Assembly: GCF_020991065.1 (NCBI RefSeq)
Contig: NZ_CP087710.1
Span: forward strand, 682,001 to 746,000
DNA from: Nocardioides okcheonensis
GTDB taxonomy: Bacteria; Actinomycetota; Actinomycetes; Propionibacteriales; Nocardioidaceae
Reading direction: 5' to 3'
Length of the DNA: 64,000 bases
The position numbers and the translations under genes are program-made. A model generated the notes under the pieces. That model had not been told where the DNA came from, did not search any database, and worked only from the letters and a program-made list of their open reading frames with translations. How positions within the stretch are numbered: the stretch's first letter is position 1; each line of letters begins with the position of its first letter. Shown piece after piece: positions 55,155-64,000 of the stretch.

Positions 55155-56939
55155 TCAGCCGCGGGCCTGCCCTTCCGGGAGGCACGCCCGCTCGGGCGCG
55201 GCGGCGTCGAGGAGCTCGCGGGCGTGGGCCCGGGCGCTGTCGGAGTCCTCGACCCCGGCCAGCATCCGCGACAGCTCGCGCTCGCGCTCGGCCTCGTCGA
55301 GGGTGACCAGGCCCGAGGTGGTCACCGAGCCGTCGCTCGACTTGTGGACGACGACGTGGCGGTCGGCGTACGCCGCCACCTGGGGCAGGTGGGTCACCAC
55401 GAGGACCTGCGAGGAGCGGGCGAGGGCGGCGAGCCGCCTCCCGATCTCGATCGCGGCGCGGCCGCCGACGCCCGCGTCCACCTCGTCGAACACGAAGGTC
55501 GGCACCGAGCCGGTCTCGGCCAGCGACACCTCCAGCGCCAGCATCACGCGCGAGAGCTCGCCGCCCGACGCCCCCTTGTGCAGGGGCCGCGGGTCGGCCC
55601 CGGTGTTCGCCGCGAGCAGGAGCTCCACCTCGTCGACCCCGTGCGCGGTCCCCCGCAGCCACCGGCCGTCCACGAGGAGCTGGGGTCCGGCGGGAGTCGC
55701 GGGGACCGGCAGCTCCGCCTGCGTCACCGCGATCGACACGGTCGCGTGCGGCATGGCCAGCGAGGTCAGCTCGTCGCTGACCGCCTTCCCGAGCTTCTTC
55801 GCCGCGGCCACCCGCTGCTTGGTGAGCTTGGCGGCGAGGGTGCCCAGCTCCGCGCGGATCCGGTCCCGGCGCGCCTCGAGCTCGGTGATCTGTCCGTCGG
55901 TGTCCTCGAGGTCGAGGAGCCGCTTGGCACCGTCCTCGGCCCACGCCAGCACCTCGTCGATGCTCTCGCCGTACTTCCGCGTCAGCGCGCTGAGGGCCGC
56001 ACGCCGCTCCGAGACCGCGGCCAGGCGGGCCGGGTCGACGTCCAGGCTCGAGGCGTACGACGCCACGTCCCCGGCGACGTCGACGAGCAGGTGACCGAGC
56101 TCGGCGAGTCGGTCGGCGAGCTCGCCGGCCGTCGCGTCGTGCTCGCGCACCCCCTCCAGCGCCTGGCGCGCGACACTCGTCGTGCCGAGCGCGTCAGGAG
56201 CGCCGTCCTCGCTCGAGAGCGCCTCGCGTGCAGTCTCTGCGGCCGTGCGCAGGGTGTCGGCGAAGCCCAGCCGGGTCTCCTCGGCCGCCAGCTCGGCGTC
56301 CTCCCCCGGGCGCGGGTCGACCGCCTCCACCTCGCCCAGGCCGAAGCGCAGCTGGTCGGCCTCACGGGCGCGCTCGCGCGCCGAGCCCACGACCTCGACG
56401 AGGGTGCGCTCGGTCCGGGCGAGCTGGGCCCAGAGGTCCGCGTAGGCCGCCGCGGTGGCCGCGAGGGCGGGCCCGCCGAACCGGTCGAGCGCGGCGCGCT
56501 GGGCCCCGGCCCTGAGCAGCCGGTGCTGGTCGGATTGGCCGTGCACCGCCACCAGCGGCTCGGCGACCTCGGCCAGGGTGGTGACGGGCACGGACGCACC
56601 GCCCACCCAGGCGCGCGAGCGGCCCTGGGCGGCGACGTTGCGCGCGAGCACGACCTGCTCGTCCTCGACCTCTCCCCCGGTGTCCTCGACGGCGTCGCGG
56701 AACGACCCGAGCGTGGCCGACGGGTCGGCGAGCGACACCACGCCCTCGACGCGCGCCTGCTTCGCCCCCGAGCGCACCGCGCCGCTGTCGGCGCGGCCGC
56801 CCAGCAGCAGACCGAGGGCGGTGACGACCATGGTCTTGCCCGCACCCGTCTCACCGGTGATGACGGTCAGGCCGGGTCCGAGCTCGAGGGTCGAGGAGTC
56901 GATCACCCCGAGCTGGCTGATCCGGATCTCCTCAAGCAT
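55155..56939 (-). CDS. recN: DNA repair protein RecN
   Basis: 594 residues from ATG 56939, which overlaps the nadK stop by 8 bp. SMC-like ATPase: LTVITGETGAGKTMVVTALG (Walker A 29-36), coiled-coil middle (about 150-370), signature LHKGASGGELSRVMLALEVS, Walker B PTFVFDEVDAGVGGRAAIEI, then QVLVVTHLPQVAAYADRHVV. Acts in double-strand break repair. The tlyA-nadK-recN order is standard in actinobacteria. Confidence 0.97.
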   Translation of the reverse strand: MLEEIRISQLGVIDSSTLELGPGLTVITGETGAGKTMVVTALGLLLGGRADSGAVRSGAKQARVEGVVSLADPSATLGSFRDAVEDTGGEVEDEQVVLARNVAAQGRSRAWVGGASVPVTTLAEVAEPLVAVHGQSDQHRLLRAGAQRAALDRFGGPALAATAAAYADLWAQLARTERTLVEVVGSARERAREADQLRFGLGEVEAVDPRPGEDAELAAEETRLGFADTLRTAAETAREALSSEDGAPDALGTTSVARQALEGVREHDATAGELADRLAELGHLLVDVAGDVASYASSLDVDPARLAAVSERRAALSALTRKYGESIDEVLAWAEDGAKRLLDLEDTDGQITELEARRDRIRAELGTLAAKLTKQRVAAAKKLGKAVSDELTSLAMPHATVSIAVTQAELPVPATPAGPQLLVDGRWLRGTAHGVDEVELLLAANTGADPRPLHKGASGGELSRVMLALEVSLAETGSVPTFVFDEVDAGVGGRAAIEIGRRLAALARSSQVLVVTHLPQVAAYADRHVVVHKSSDGSVTTSGLVTLDEAERERELSRMLAGVEDSDSARAHARELLDAAAPERACLPEGQARG

Positions 56940-57888
56940 CGTGGTCGCTCCCGTCCCGGCGTCGGCGCTCGCGCTCGGCGGCGCCGCGCCAGCCCTCGAC
57001 CGGCAGGTCGAACTTCGCGACCAGTCGGTCCGTGAAGGGCGCGCGGTGCAGCCGGACCAGGCGCACCGGGCGCTCGCCGCGCCGTACCTCGATGCGGGCG
57101 CCCGGCTGCAGGTCGACCGTCCGGCGACCGTCGCACCACAGCACGCCGGGGCTCGCCGTGGTCGAGAGCACCTCGACCGCCAGCACCGACGTCGGGGCGA
57201 CCACCATCGGCCGGGCGAAGAGCGCGTGGGCGCTGAGCGGGACCATCAGCAGGGCCTCGACCTCCGGCCACACCACCGGTCCGCCTGCGCTGAAGTTGTA
57301 GGCGGTGGAGCCGGTCGGGGTCGCGCAGACCACGCCGTCGCAACCCCACCGTGACAGCGGCCGGCCGTCGACCTCGACGACCACCTCGAGCATCCGCTCG
57401 CGCGACGCCTTCTCCACCGACGCCTCGTTGAGGGCGAAGGTCGAGGCGACGACCTCCTTGCCCTGCAGGACGCGCACGTCGAGGGTCAGCCGGTCCTCGG
57501 CGGTGTAGGCGCGGTTCACGATGGCCGCGATGGTGGACTCGACGTCCTCCTGCTCGGCCTCGGCGAGGAACCCCACGTGACCGAGGTTGACCCCCAGCAG
57601 CGGCGTGCTGGTCTCGCGGGTCAGCTCGGCGGCGCGCAGGATGGTGCCGTCGCCTCCGATCACGAGCGCGAGCTCGCACCCCTCACCGGGGACGTCACGC
57701 GCCGTGGTCGTCTCGAGGAGACCGTCGTCCGGAGCCAGGCCCAGGTCGGCGGCCTCGTCCTCCAGCAGCCGGACGGCGAGGCCGTGCGCGTTGAGGGCAC
57801 CCACGCACGCACGGGCGACGTCACGCACCTCGGCGCGGCCGGTGTGGGCGAGCACGAGGACCCGGCGGCCGGGGCTGGCTGTCGTCAC
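56932..57888 (-). CDS. nadK: NAD kinase
   Basis: 318 residues from ATG 57888. GGDGT motif (78-82) in LALVIGGDGTILRAAELTRE, then GVNLGHVGFLAEAE, the NE/D motif in FALNEASVEKASRERM, and CDGVVCATPTGSTAYNFSAG. Phosphorylates NAD to NADP. A basic C-terminal tail (ERERRRRDGSDHD) extends past the fold. Overlaps both tlyA and recN. Confidence 0.98.
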   Translation of the reverse strand: MTTASPGRRVLVLAHTGRAEVRDVARACVGALNAHGLAVRLLEDEAADLGLAPDDGLLETTTARDVPGEGCELALVIGGDGTILRAAELTRETSTPLLGVNLGHVGFLAEAEQEDVESTIAAIVNRAYTAEDRLTLDVRVLQGKEVVASTFALNEASVEKASRERMLEVVVEVDGRPLSRWGCDGVVCATPTGSTAYNFSAGGPVVWPEVEALLMVPLSAHALFARPMVVAPTSVLAVEVLSTTASPGVLWCDGRRTVDLQPGARIEVRRGERPVRLVRLHRAPFTDRLVAKFDLPVEGWRGAAERERRRRDGSDHDA

Positions 57889-58721
57889 GGGTCCACCCTC
57901 TCACCCGCCACCCCCAACGACGCCGCGCGCTCCACCTCGGCGCGGACGTCGTCGGCGCCGATCTCGGCGGGCCGCCGCAGCAGCAGGAAGAACTCCACGT
58001 TCCCCGACGGACCCGGCAGCGGGCTCACCGTCACCGCCACCGCTCCCCAGCCGCGCGCGGCAGCGAGGTCGGCGATCGAGGTGACCGCCTCGGCGCGCAG
58101 GGCGAGGTCGCGCACCACCCCGCCCTTGCCGACGCGGTCCTTGCCCACCTCGAACTGCGGCTTCACCATCAGGGCCAGCGCGCCGTCGTCCCGAGTCACC
58201 GACAGGAGCGGGTCGAGCACCAGGGCGAGGGAGATGAAGGACAGGTCACCGACCACCAGGTCGACGGGCTCGCCGACGATCTCGGGGGTCAGCTCGCGGA
58301 TGTTCGTGCGGTCGTGGACGACCACCCGCTCGTCGCTCTGCAGCGACCAGGCCAGCTGGCCGTAGCCGACGTCGACCGCGACGACCTCACGGGCACCGGC
58401 ACGCAGCAGGACGTCGGTGAAGCCACCCGTGGAGGCGCCCGCGTCGAGGCAGCGCGCGCCCTCCACGTCGAGCCCGTACGCCGCGAACGCCCTGAGCGCA
58501 CCGGCGAGCTTGTGCCCGCCGCGCGACACGTAGTCGACCCGGTCGGGGTCGTCGCGGACCACGATCGCGACGTCGGTGGTGACACCCGTGGCGGCCTTGG
58601 TCGCCACGGCTCCGGACACGGTCACGCGACCGGAGGCGACGAGGTCGCTGGCGTGCTCGCGGGAGCGGGCGAGCCCACGGCGGACCAGCTCCTGGTCCAG
58701 GCGGAGTCGACGTGGCGGCAC
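57885..58721 (-). CDS. tlyA: TlyA-family rRNA methyltransferase/hemolysin A
   Basis: 278 residues from GTG 58721. S4 domain (about 5-60), then FtsJ-like methyltransferase: CLDAGASTGGFTDVLLRAGA (SAM motif 91-110), VVAVDVGYGQLAWSLQSD, VDLVVGDLSFISLALVLDP, MVKPQFEVGKDRVGKGGVV. Known TlyA 2'-O-methylates 16S and 23S rRNA, which influences capreomycin sensitivity. Overlaps nadK by 4 bp. Confidence 0.96.
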   Translation of the reverse strand: MPPRRLRLDQELVRRGLARSREHASDLVASGRVTVSGAVATKAATGVTTDVAIVVRDDPDRVDYVSRGGHKLAGALRAFAAYGLDVEGARCLDAGASTGGFTDVLLRAGAREVVAVDVGYGQLAWSLQSDERVVVHDRTNIRELTPEIVGEPVDLVVGDLSFISLALVLDPLLSVTRDDGALALMVKPQFEVGKDRVGKGGVVRDLALRAEAVTSIADLAAARGWGAVAVTVSPLPGPSGNVEFFLLLRRPAEIGADDVRAEVERAASLGVAGERVDP

Positions 58722-58727
58722 GGTCGG

Positions 58728-58928
58728 TCAGGCACCTCGCTGGTCGGCTGCAGGTGCCGCGTCGAGGGCACGCCGCAGGCGCTCGTGGGCGGCCTCGAAG
58801 ACCGCGACGTGCTCGGCCACCGGGCGGTCCGCCAGTCCGTCGACCTCGGCCAGGACCCGGTCGACGGCGTCCACGCCGGTGGGCTCGACGTCGGGCGGCG
58901 CCGGTGCGTCCACGACTCCCTCGTCCAT
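58728..58928 (-). CDS. Small hypothetical protein upstream of tlyA
   Basis: 66 residues from ATG 58928. Acidic Pro-rich start (MDEGVVDAPAPPDVEPTGVD) then a helix AVDRVLAEVDGLADRPVAEH, VAVFEAAHERLRRALD. Six bp from tlyA and 10 bp from the HAD gene, so within the same operon. Short proteins of this look (about 60-100 residues) often sit between a HAD phosphatase gene and tlyA in actinobacteria. Function unknown. Confidence 0.75.
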   Translation of the reverse strand: MDEGVVDAPAPPDVEPTGVDAVDRVLAEVDGLADRPVAEHVAVFEAAHERLRRALDAAPAADQRGA

Positions 58929-58938
58929 GGCGGCGAGC

Positions 58939-59958
58939 CTACTCGTCGCCGGAGGGCCGGGCGGGGCCGGGAGGTGTCGTGTCGGAGACGTCCGCGGGCG
59001 TCCCGACCCGGTCCATGTGGAGCCAGCAGGCCGTCGCTGCGACCCGCCACCAGTCGGCGTCGTCGCCCGACCCCGTCACAGCGAGGCGCCCGTCCTCCAC
59101 CGTGGCCGACCAGCCCCCGAGCTCGGCACGCCCGCCGTCCGTGGTGGGCACCGGGTGCGGTTCGAAGAGTCCGGACAGGGTGGGCGAGACGTAGGTCGGG
59201 CGGAGGTCGGGTCCGGCCGACGCGAGGTCCTCGAGCCCGCTGACCCCGGTCAGCACGAGCAGCGACGGCACGCCGACGGCGTGGGCGCCCTCGATGTCGG
59301 TGTCGAGCCGGTCCCCCACCATCAGCGGCCGCTCGCCGCCGACGCGGCGGACGGTCTCGTCCATCAGCGGACGGGCCGGCTTGCCGGCCACCGTGGGCGT
59401 CACCCCGGAGAACCGTGCGATCGTGTCGACGAGCACGCCGTGCCCGGGGGCGAGGCCGTAGGCGGTCGGGATGGTCATGTCCCTGTTGCTCGCGACGTAG
59501 GGAAGTCCGTCGCGCACCAGGGTGGCGACCCGCATGATCTCGCGCCAGCGGACGTCCGGGCCGTAGCCGCTGGCGACGGCGGCGGCGCCGTCGGGCTCGG
59601 CGACCGGCGCGAGCCCCGCCTCCTCGAGCGCGGTCCACAGGCCCTCACCGCCGAGGGCCAGGACCCGTGCGCCCGCTCCGTGCTCCTCGGCGAGCAGGTG
59701 CGCCGCAGCCTGGGCGGAGGTGACCACGTCGGACGGCTCCGCCCGGACCCCCACGCCCGCCAGCTTCTCGGCGACCTGTGCGGGCGTGCGGGAGGCGTTG
59801 TTGGTGACGAACGCGACGTGCACGTCGGCCGCGCGGACCGCGTCGATCCGGTCCGCGACGCCGTCGATCGCGTCGTTGCCGACGTAGACCACGCCGTCCA
59901 GGTCGAACATGACCAGGTCGTGGCCCGCCAGGACCGGTTCCACGGACTCCTCGAGCAT
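58939..59958 (-). CDS. HAD-superfamily hydrolase (NagD/phosphoglycolate phosphatase-like)
   Basis: 339 residues from ATG 59958. HAD motif I LVMFDLDGVVYVGNDAI (nucleophile Asp near residue 19), motif II FVTNNASRTP, Lys in VAGKPARPLM, motif IV LMVGDRLDTDIEGAHAVGVP. The C-terminal ~75 residues (after about 265) form an extra alpha/beta segment. The type II cap is typical of NagD/PGP enzymes. Substrate unknown. Divergent from the DUF1015 gene with 48 bp between starts, so that gap must hold both promoters. Confidence 0.92.
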   Translation of the reverse strand: MLEESVEPVLAGHDLVMFDLDGVVYVGNDAIDGVADRIDAVRAADVHVAFVTNNASRTPAQVAEKLAGVGVRAEPSDVVTSAQAAAHLLAEEHGAGARVLALGGEGLWTALEEAGLAPVAEPDGAAAVASGYGPDVRWREIMRVATLVRDGLPYVASNRDMTIPTAYGLAPGHGVLVDTIARFSGVTPTVAGKPARPLMDETVRRVGGERPLMVGDRLDTDIEGAHAVGVPSLLVLTGVSGLEDLASAGPDLRPTYVSPTLSGLFEPHPVPTTDGGRAELGGWSATVEDGRLAVTGSGDDADWWRVAATACWLHMDRVGTPADVSDTTPPGPARPSGDE

Positions 59959-60006
59959 GCTCCACCCCTCTCAGGACTGTGACCGTCGTCCCCCTACGAT
60001 GCTCCG

Positions 60007-61125
60007 ATGGACGTCGCCGCGATCGTGCCCCCCTACGTCGCGAAGCCGTTCCAGCTCCAGCCGTTCACGGCCGTGATGCTCGCGCCCGGACGTGTGGGGG
60101 ACCCGGCCTCGGCCCGCGCCCTCGCGCGACCCTACCGCGACGTCGCGAGCCGCCTGACCAGCTGGATCGACCAGGGTCGCGCCACGGCCGACGACGCACC
60201 GGCGCTCTACCTGCACGAGTACACGGTCGAGGGCCTCACCGTCCGCGGACTGGTCGGGGCGTTGGACGTCTCGCGGCGCGCCGCGGACGCGATCGACCGC
60301 GCCGTGTGGCCGCACGAGGCGATCCACCCCGACCAGGCGGGTGAGCTCGCCGACCGGATGCTGCAGATGGCGCTCAACCCGGCCCCCATCCTGCTCGTGC
60401 ACCACGGCTCCGCCGACCTCCGCGAGGTCCTGACCGTCGTCGCGGACGGCGACCCGGACTGGACCTACCTGGATCGCACCGGTCAGCGTCAGCGGATCTG
60501 GGCCGTCCGGGACCCCTCGCTGCTCGAGCGACTCGACGAGCTCCTCGGCCGGACCACGTGCCTGATCGCGGACGGCCACCACCGATACGCGGCCTACCTC
60601 AGGCTCCAGCAGGAACACCCCGGCACGGACTGGGACGCCGGGCTCGCGATGCTCGTCGACCAGGACGACACGCCCCTCTTCCTCGGGGCGATCCACCGCA
60701 CCCTGGCCGGAACGTCGCTCGGCGAGCTGGCCGATGCCGCCGACGGTGCCGGTGCGGAGGTCCGGCACGGCACCCGGTCGGAGGCGCTCGCCGTGCTCGA
60801 CAGCACGCACCTCGCCCTGACCGACGGCTACACGTGGGTCACCGTCGCCCCCCAGGGACTCGAGCACCGGGCCGCCGTCGCGTGGCTCCACGAGGACGTC
60901 CTGCCGCGCCTGCCCCGGCCGCCGGTCCGGGTCGACCACCACCACAGCGTGGAGGAGGCCCTCGCGGTCGCCGGTCCGGGACGACCGGCCATCTTGCTGC
61001 CGAGTCCCGACTTCGAACAGGTCAAGGACCTCGTGGAAGCCGGCGGGCTCCTGCCCGAGAAGGCGACCTCGTTCCAGCCGAAGCCGAGCCTCGGGGTGCT
61101 CATGCGACCCGTGAACGGCGGATGA
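60007..61125 (+). CDS. DUF1015-family protein
   Basis: 372 residues from ATG 60007. Family hallmarks: VPPYVAKPFQLQPFTAVMLA at the start, ALYLHEYTVEGLTVRGLVGA, and the highly conserved LIADGHHRYAAYLRLQQEHP, with later PVRVDHHHSVEEALAVAG. The ADGHHRY motif is shared with proteins related to SerK-type kinases, so a nucleotide or phosphate-handling role is possible; no function is proven. Its 3' end overlaps the ssb-like gene by 26 bp, convergently. Confidence 0.88.
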   Translation: MDVAAIVPPYVAKPFQLQPFTAVMLAPGRVGDPASARALARPYRDVASRLTSWIDQGRATADDAPALYLHEYTVEGLTVRGLVGALDVSRRAADAIDRAVWPHEAIHPDQAGELADRMLQMALNPAPILLVHHGSADLREVLTVVADGDPDWTYLDRTGQRQRIWAVRDPSLLERLDELLGRTTCLIADGHHRYAAYLRLQQEHPGTDWDAGLAMLVDQDDTPLFLGAIHRTLAGTSLGELADAADGAGAEVRHGTRSEALAVLDSTHLALTDGYTWVTVAPQGLEHRAAVAWLHEDVLPRLPRPPVRVDHHHSVEEALAVAGPGRPAILLPSPDFEQVKDLVEAGGLLPEKATSFQPKPSLGVLMRPVNGG

Positions 61126-61471
61126 CCCGCGCGCCGGTCACCTCGACCTCCACGCGCGACTGAGTCACCCCGCCGGCACGGAAGAACCGGCAGCGCATCG
61201 CTCCCGTGACCTCGACGAGGTCCCCCGGCCGCCAGTTCAGCACGCTCCGTCGGGCGCGCCCACCCCACACCGCACACGGCACCGAGTCCGCACCGGGGGC
61301 GCCGCTCGTCGTGCGGCCCAGGGCCCGCGGTCCTCTCGGAACCGACACACGCACCGTGACCACCTCGTCACCGCTGGGCATCGTGCGCACCGCCGGCGGC
61401 CCCGTGACCGTCCCGACGAGCCGCGCTTCGTTGACCAGGTCGACCTGGTCCGTGATCCGTGTGTGCTCCAC
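61100..61471 (-). CDS. Single-stranded DNA-binding protein-like (short)
   Basis: 123 residues from GTG 61471, chosen for the strong RBS AGGAGG 10 nt upstream. OB-fold pattern: DLVNEARLVGTVTGPPAVRT, MPSGDEVVTVRVSVPRGP, WRPGDLVEVTGAMRCRFFRA, SRVEVEVTGARVIRR. It lacks the acidic C-terminal tail (DDDIPF type) that full SSBs use for partner binding, so it is a shortened or specialised SSB paralogue. Confidence 0.85.
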   Translation of the reverse strand: MEHTRITDQVDLVNEARLVGTVTGPPAVRTMPSGDEVVTVRVSVPRGPRALGRTTSGAPGADSVPCAVWGGRARRSVLNWRPGDLVEVTGAMRCRFFRAGGVTQSRVEVEVTGARVIRRSRVA

Positions 61472-61615
61472 AGCTCCACCTCCTGCACCCACCCTCGTCG
61501 GCGGCACCGACGTCCAGCTGCCGGCGACGCCCGACCCTGTGGATACCGGTGTCCGAATGGCGCCTGTGGACACCCAAGGGCGCACTGCGCGCGTTGCTGG
61601 TGGGGGGAAATGCAG

Positions 61616-61648
61616 AAGTGGGGCCACCCGTGACGGGTGGCCCCACTT
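61616..61648 (-). terminator. rRNA operon terminator
   Basis: A perfect 15-bp stem (61616-61630 with 61634-61648; AAGTGGGGCCACCCG) with a 3-nt loop, just beyond the 5S rRNA 3' end on the minus strand. Strong hairpin as expected for rrn operons. Confidence 0.9.
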
Positions 61649-61660
61649 CTTGAATGTTTG

Positions 61661-61779
61661 TCCGGCGGCGTCCTACTCTCCCACAACCTCTCGGTTGCAG
61701 TACCATCGGCGCTGAAAGGCTTAACTTCCGGGTTCGGTATGGGACCGGGTGTTTCCCGTTTCGCTATGGCCGCCGTAAC
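61661..61779 (-). rRNA. rrf: 5S ribosomal RNA
   Basis: About 119 nt on the minus strand, starting GTTACGGCGGCCATAGCG and ending GACGCCGCCGGA; internal CCCGGTCCCATACCGAACCC and GGAGAGTAGG are diagnostic. Ends are placed to within a few bases by pairing of GGCGGC with GCCGCC. It follows the 23S gene with a spacer of about 150 nt. Confidence 0.96.
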
Positions 61780-61931
61780 TCTTTCAACTCAACTCGTCCT
61801 GACCTTCACCCCTGCTCCGCACGTGTGTGCATGTGGGGGGTGTGTCTGGGTGTGTTGGTTGGGAACTGCCTAGTGGACGCGAACATGTGTGTTCGTTGTT
61901 TTTGCGCGTGTGTGTGGTCTTGTACGTGGTT
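61780..61931. other. 23S-5S spacer
   Basis: About 150 bp of GT-rich (minus strand AC-rich) sequence with short alternating GTGTGT tracts and no tRNA gene. Expected to form part of the rRNA precursor processing stems. Confidence 0.7.

Positions 61932-64000
<2,069 letters not shown>

Overview
The window is high-GC DNA with frequent GTG starts and 4-bp start/stop overlaps (ATGA, GTGA). It carries actinobacterial markers: SteA/SteB, a Tad pilus locus of Gram-positive layout, TlyA, and a Ski2-like helicase with an extended C-terminus. The core gene order and the tRNA-Pro neighbourhood suggest an actinomycete close to Nocardioidaceae (inference; no database was searched). The left half (about 1-32.6 kb) is accessory or variable. 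The right half (about 32.7-64 kb) is a compact core chromosome read mostly on the minus strand, ending in an rRNA operon.

Left edge to 15.3 kb: poorly recognised small genes, a protein made of four tandem helix-turn-helix modules, and a secreted excalibur-plus-thermonuclease protein. Then comes a twelve-gene, translationally coupled minus-strand operon: SAF/CpaB-like protein, degenerate TadZ, CpaF/TadA ATPase, TadB, TadC, Flp-like pilin, three TadE/TadG-like pseudopilins, a large membrane LysM-BTAD regulator, a lipoprotein and a secreted PKD-like protein. No prepilin peptidase is visible.

15.7-32.7 kb: an island dense in insertion sequences. Two different IS110-family elements each have a conserved structured 5' non-coding segment (candidate bridge RNA). 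Two protein-identical IS30 copies lie in inverted orientation around about 5.5 kb holding a small zinc-finger-like protein, a VanZ-like protein, an IS481 element with a clean 6-bp target duplication, a second IS110 and a SigE-like sigma factor with a membrane partner. Beyond the IS30 copies are an M48-like membrane protein that has lost its HExxH motif, an unknown two-gene unit, small HTH and zinc-ribbon proteins, a tRNA-Val-like remnant, and an excisionase/tyrosine-integrase pair whose integrase ends beside an intact tRNA-Pro(GGG), the likely attachment gene.

32.7-61.5 kb, core: an M23 peptidase, then (minus strand, from right to left) ssb-like, HAD phosphatase, tlyA, nadK, recN, steA, steB, pyrG, Nudix hydrolase, ald, xerD, helicase, parA, scpA, scpB, rluB, an AraC/VOC pair, aroH, tyrA, cmk, plsC and der. 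This covers chromosome segregation, CTP and NAD(P) supply, ribosome maturation, DNA repair and tyrosine synthesis. tyrA is broken by an apparent single-base deletion. pepN and a DUF1015 gene are on the plus strand. Overlapping perfect inverted repeats separate pepN from pyrG.

61.6-64 kb: the end of an rRNA operon on the minus strand: terminator, 5S rRNA, and the 3' two-thirds of 23S rRNA running off the window.
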